Origin: Hyphomicrobium sp.
GTDB lineage: Bacteria > Pseudomonadota > Alphaproteobacteria > Rhizobiales > Hyphomicrobiaceae
Reading direction: 5' to 3'
Assembly (NCBI RefSeq): GCF_003987855.1
Contig: NZ_RXIZ01000015.1
Location: 69,971 to 112,825, forward strand
Length of the DNA stretch: 42,855 nt
The notes beneath the pieces are model-generated. The model did not search any database. It saw only the letters and a program-made list of their open reading frames with translations, and was not told where the DNA came from. Position numbers and translations under genes: made by a program. This document shows, piece by piece, positions 40,312-42,855 of the stretch (positions are counted from its first letter, which is position 1; every line of letters starts with the position of its first letter).

Positions 40312-41520
40312 ATGGATCTGCCAATCTTCGTTCTGAACCCATTCGTGATCGCCGGCGTCATTCTCGGTCTTGCAGCTCTCGCCTATTTGGTGCTGGCGCT
40401 CTATTTCACATGGCGCTTCCGCGAGAAGCCGGTGACACCCGCTGCTGGGTTCAGGCCGCCCGTTTCCGTCCTGAAACCCGTGCACGGTGCGCAACCCTTC
40501 CTCTACGAATGCCTGCGCACTTTCTGCGATCAGGACTGGCCTGAGTACGAAGTGATCTTCGGCGCGCACTCGGAAAGTGATCCGGCGGTGGCCGTCGTCA
40601 AGCGCCTGATGAGCGAATTTCCGGATCGCGATTTGCGTCTCGTCGTTGACGCGAGCCTCGTCGGCCCAAATCCACGCGCATCAAATCTTGCAAATATCTA
40701 CCGGGCGGCCCGTTACGACATTCTGATTGTTGCGGACGCTGATCTCAAGGTCGATCGCAATTGCATCGCCTCGCTCGCAGCACCGCTGATCGATCCAAAG
40801 GTCGGCGCGGTGGCCTCGATCTATAAAGGTCTGCCCTACGGGGGAGCCGCTGCCGCCGACTTCGGCACCATGAACATCAGCGACTGGTTCGCGCCATCTG
40901 TACTCGTCGACGTCGGTCTTCGCGGCATCGATTTCGTATTCGCGATGTGCAGCGTTCGCCGCGAGGCGCTCGAATCGTTCGGCGGCTTCAATCACCTCGC
41001 GAACTTCTTTCCCGACGATTTTGCGCTGGGCAACCTCACGGCGCAGCGCGGCTATCAGGTGGTGCTGTCGTCATACTGTTGCGACACCATCGTCGCCGAG
41101 AAAAGCTTCTCTGAACTCTTCCGTCACGAAATCCTATGGCAGCGCATGGAGCGGTTCTGTCGCCCAGGCGACCATTTCATGTCGGTGATCACGTGGCCGC
41201 TGCCCCTTCTGCTTGTTCTATTGCTTCCCTGGCCGACAGTGGTCGGACTAGGCATCATCGCAACCGAAATCGTTCTCCGAATTGCGCTTCACTATCAGGT
41301 CCGCCGGAGCTTCAGGATGAACACGCCTGCGCAGCCGTGGCTTGTTCCAATCCGGGAGTGCGTCTGCTTTTTTGCTTGGGCATTCGGCCTGTTCGGCAAC
41401 AAAGTGAAATGGGGCAAAAACATCTTCACCTATGAGACATTCCGGAAGCTCATCGCGGACGGCCGGAACGTCACCCCACTCGGCGGCGACCGCGTCGCGA
41501 CCTCTCTCGGAGAGAAGTGA
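40312..41520 (+). CDS. hpnI: Hopanoid glycosyltransferase HpnI
   Basis: HpnI is a family 2 glycosyltransferase that adds N-acetylglucosamine to bacteriohopanetetrol. The 402-residue product has an N-terminal helix (PFVIAGVILGLAALAYLVLA). The GT-A domain starts at PVSVLKPVHGAQPFLYECL and contains DQDWPEYEVIFG, ILIVADADLKVD, and DDFALGNLTAQRGYQV near the acceptor site. HEILWQRMERFCRP (QxxRW-like) follows. C-terminal membrane helices include PLPLLLVLLLPWPTVVGLGI. The ATG at 40312 is 94 bases after hpnK. It ends by sharing one base with the hpnL start. Confidence 0.93.
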   Translation: MDLPIFVLNPFVIAGVILGLAALAYLVLALYFTWRFREKPVTPAAGFRPPVSVLKPVHGAQPFLYECLRTFCDQDWPEYEVIFGAHSESDPAVAVVKRLMSEFPDRDLRLVVDASLVGPNPRASNLANIYRAARYDILIVADADLKVDRNCIASLAAPLIDPKVGAVASIYKGLPYGGAAAADFGTMNISDWFAPSVLVDVGLRGIDFVFAMCSVRREALESFGGFNHLANFFPDDFALGNLTAQRGYQVVLSSYCCDTIVAEKSFSELFRHEILWQRMERFCRPGDHFMSVITWPLPLLLVLLLPWPTVVGLGIIATEIVLRIALHYQVRRSFRMNTPAQPWLVPIRECVCFFAWAFGLFGNKVKWGKNIFTYETFRKLIADGRNVTPLGGDRVATSLGEK

Positions 41521-42545
41521 TGAGCGCTGACGTCGACACGAAATCGGGAGCGTCGCGGACCGCGTTCTTCATTGCCGCGACCCTGGGCATTCTGCTGGCC
41601 GTCTGCCTCATTGCCTATTTTGGCATCTCCGAAGTTTGGGATGCCATGGCCACGGCAGGCTTCAGTGGAATGGCGGCCGTGCTCTGCGCCTATTTTCTTT
41701 CGCTATCGTTCTGCGCCTGGAGCTGGCGTGTTCTTTTGATTGAGAAGTACCCGCAAAACCGGGGCGCTACGTTCCTTTGGGCCCGCTGGATCCGCGATAG
41801 CGTCGGCAACCTTCTTGCCATTGTGCCCGGAGCCGGTGAGGCGGCGGGCGCCCGCGAGCTGACGAAACACGGCCTGCGGATGAACGTCGCGGCGGCAACC
41901 ACCATCGTCGACATGACGACCGAGATGCTGAGTCAGCTCATTTACACCTTCATGGGACTGGCCTTCCTTTTCGCCTATCATCCGAGCGAACCCGTCGCCT
42001 GGTGGGCAGCTGGGGGCCTCGTCGTGGCGACGATCGCCGTGATAGGATTTCTCGTCGCTCAGAGGCACGGGCTCATCCTGTTCCTGGAGTCGCTTCCAGC
42101 CAAACTGGGTTTCACCCGTGCGTGGGAAGGGCTGTCGGACACCGGCACGATCCATACCGCTATTCAGGGAATTTACAGCGACAAGCGTGCGGTTGCCGCG
42201 TCGATCGGCCTTCATGTCGCTGGCTGGCTGGCCGGGGCACTGGAAACGTGGCTCGCGCTCTGGTTCATGGGCCACAGTTTGTCTGCGGGCGATGTTCTGT
42301 CGCTCGAAAGCCTGGTGTTCGCATTACGGACGGCGGCATTCGTCGTACCCTGGGCCGCGGGCGTGCAGGAAGGCGGCTATGTCGTCGTCGGAGCGCTGTT
42401 CGGTTTGGGTCCGGACGTCGCGCTCGCGCTTTCCCTGCTGAAGCGCGCCAAAGAGGTCATCATAGGCGTACCAGGACTGCTCGCCTGGCATGTCTCGGAA
42501 GGCAAGCGCTTCTGGCAAGGACGTCTGGCTGAGTCCCGGAAGTGA
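41520..42545 (+). CDS. hpnL: HpnL-like integral membrane protein (LPG synthase TM/flippase-like)
   Basis: A 341-residue polytopic protein of the UPF0104/lysylphosphatidylglycerol-synthase transmembrane family, matching the HpnL layout. Hydrophobic helices include FFIAATLGILLAVCLIAYFG, MAAVLCAYFLSLSFCAWSW, LIYTFMGLAFLFAYHPS, GGLVVATIAVIGFLVA and LHVAGWLAGALETWLALWFM. Conserved loops are NLLAIVPGAGEAAGARELT and PWAAGVQEGGYVVVGALFG. It has no catalytic domain and is thought to help move or place hopanoid lipids; that function is inferred from family and context. The ATG at 41520 overlaps the hpnI stop (TGATG). Confidence 0.85.
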   Translation: MSADVDTKSGASRTAFFIAATLGILLAVCLIAYFGISEVWDAMATAGFSGMAAVLCAYFLSLSFCAWSWRVLLIEKYPQNRGATFLWARWIRDSVGNLLAIVPGAGEAAGARELTKHGLRMNVAAATTIVDMTTEMLSQLIYTFMGLAFLFAYHPSEPVAWWAAGGLVVATIAVIGFLVAQRHGLILFLESLPAKLGFTRAWEGLSDTGTIHTAIQGIYSDKRAVAASIGLHVAGWLAGALETWLALWFMGHSLSAGDVLSLESLVFALRTAAFVVPWAAGVQEGGYVVVGALFGLGPDVALALSLLKRAKEVIIGVPGLLAWHVSEGKRFWQGRLAESRK

Positions 42546-42644
42546 CACGCGACCTGATGTCGGTGCCCGTGACAACATCAAAGCTTTATACGAATGGTCT
42601 ATCGCGTTTAGTCTGCGATTGAACGCGGTAGCCTGGAAACGATC

Positions 42645-42855
42645 ATGCTTCGTCTTGCCATCGCCTGTGTTTTAGCTGCGTGTCTCGGCCTTTGGGCGTC
42701 GTCGGCTGAAGCGGGGCGCAGGCCGCGCTGCGATGGAAACTTCCAGTATGTGCAGGGTGGATGGACGTCGACGCCGTATTGCCGCGCCGATCAGATCGCG
42801 CGGGTTGCGCGCGAGGCGGGCGTTCATACGACAGCCGAGGCGTTGTTGGCGCACC
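42645..42855 (+). CDS. Secreted protein of unknown function (3' end outside window)
   Basis: The first 70 residues of a protein that runs off the window edge. It has a signal peptide of about 23 residues (LAIACVLAACLGLWASSAEA), then GRRPRCDGNFQYVQGGW and TPYCRADQIARVAREAGV. The two cysteines in the visible mature part (PRCDG and PYCRA) could pair. I do not recognise a family with certainty. It begins about 100 bases after hpnL, and its relation to the hopanoid cluster is unknown. Confidence 0.72.
   Translation, partial: MLRLAIACVLAACLGLWASSAEAGRRPRCDGNFQYVQGGWTSTPYCRADQIARVAREAGVHTTAEALLAH

Noticed and set aside
1-42855. CRISPR arrays, insertion sequences or toxin-antitoxin pairs
   Set aside because: No regularly spaced direct repeats, transposase motifs or paired small toxin-like frames were seen on reading through.

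Overview
The window (42,855 bases, high G+C) looks like chromosomal DNA of a hopanoid-making alphaproteobacterium of the order Hyphomicrobiales, most likely Hyphomicrobium or a close relative. The reasons are a NadQ-type NAD regulator beside nadABC, a TIGR02301-type protein, the xseB-dxs-tlyA-RNA methyltransferase gene order, a perfect CtrA box, and an hpnK-hpnI-hpnL hopanoid cluster. The genus is inferred from gene content only; no rRNA gene is present. I see no insertion sequence, prophage or CRISPR array.

Layout. 1-6.5 kb: the end of pyruvate phosphate dikinase, a small membrane protein, then the reverse-strand NAD de novo synthesis genes nadA-nadB-nadC preceded by nadQ, with two TGCTC-N5-GAGCA palindromes at the nadA promoter. 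6.5-14 kb: a ygfZ-tag-HD hydrolase operon, a dihydroorotase-like enzyme with an altered metal motif, an L,D-transpeptidase, a LysE exporter, small conserved proteins and the YedK/HMCES DNA-crosslink protein. 14-16.1 kb: a large Clp_N-plus-coiled-coil protein without an ATPase, then a tiny membrane protein behind a CtrA box. 16.1-21.7 kb: threonylcarbamoyl-AMP synthase, an acyl-CoA dehydrogenase/enoyl-CoA hydratase pair, a short-chain dehydrogenase and an HDAC-like amidohydrolase. 21.7-30.3 kb: xseB, dxs, doxX, tlyA and an RNA m5U methyltransferase on the forward strand, then cobB, aroC, a histidine phosphatase and fabI on the reverse strand. Between aroC and the phosphatase lies a 513-base gap with a run of stable hairpins ending in a forward-strand terminator, a candidate small RNA.

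30.5-36.6 kb is the most interesting part. A DevBCA-type export system is split: devB (membrane fusion protein) is separated from devC-devA (permease, ATPase) by a cold-shock-like small protein, an unknown 140-residue protein and a secreted protein; a secreted four-cysteine peptide and a glutathione peroxidase lie just beyond. Four separate promoters here carry the same palindrome, TGTTYC-N4-GRAACA, followed each time by GC in the direction of transcription, and a degenerate fifth copy lies before devC. I read this as a local, possibly undescribed regulon joining an exporter to envelope or secreted proteins; its regulator is not visible in the window.

36.6-42.9 kb: a sulfurtransferase, tRNA-Leu(UAG), then a forward operon of an FAD oxidoreductase, hpnK, hpnI and hpnL (hopanoid side-chain sugar addition, deacetylation and probable membrane handling), and a secreted protein cut by the window edge.
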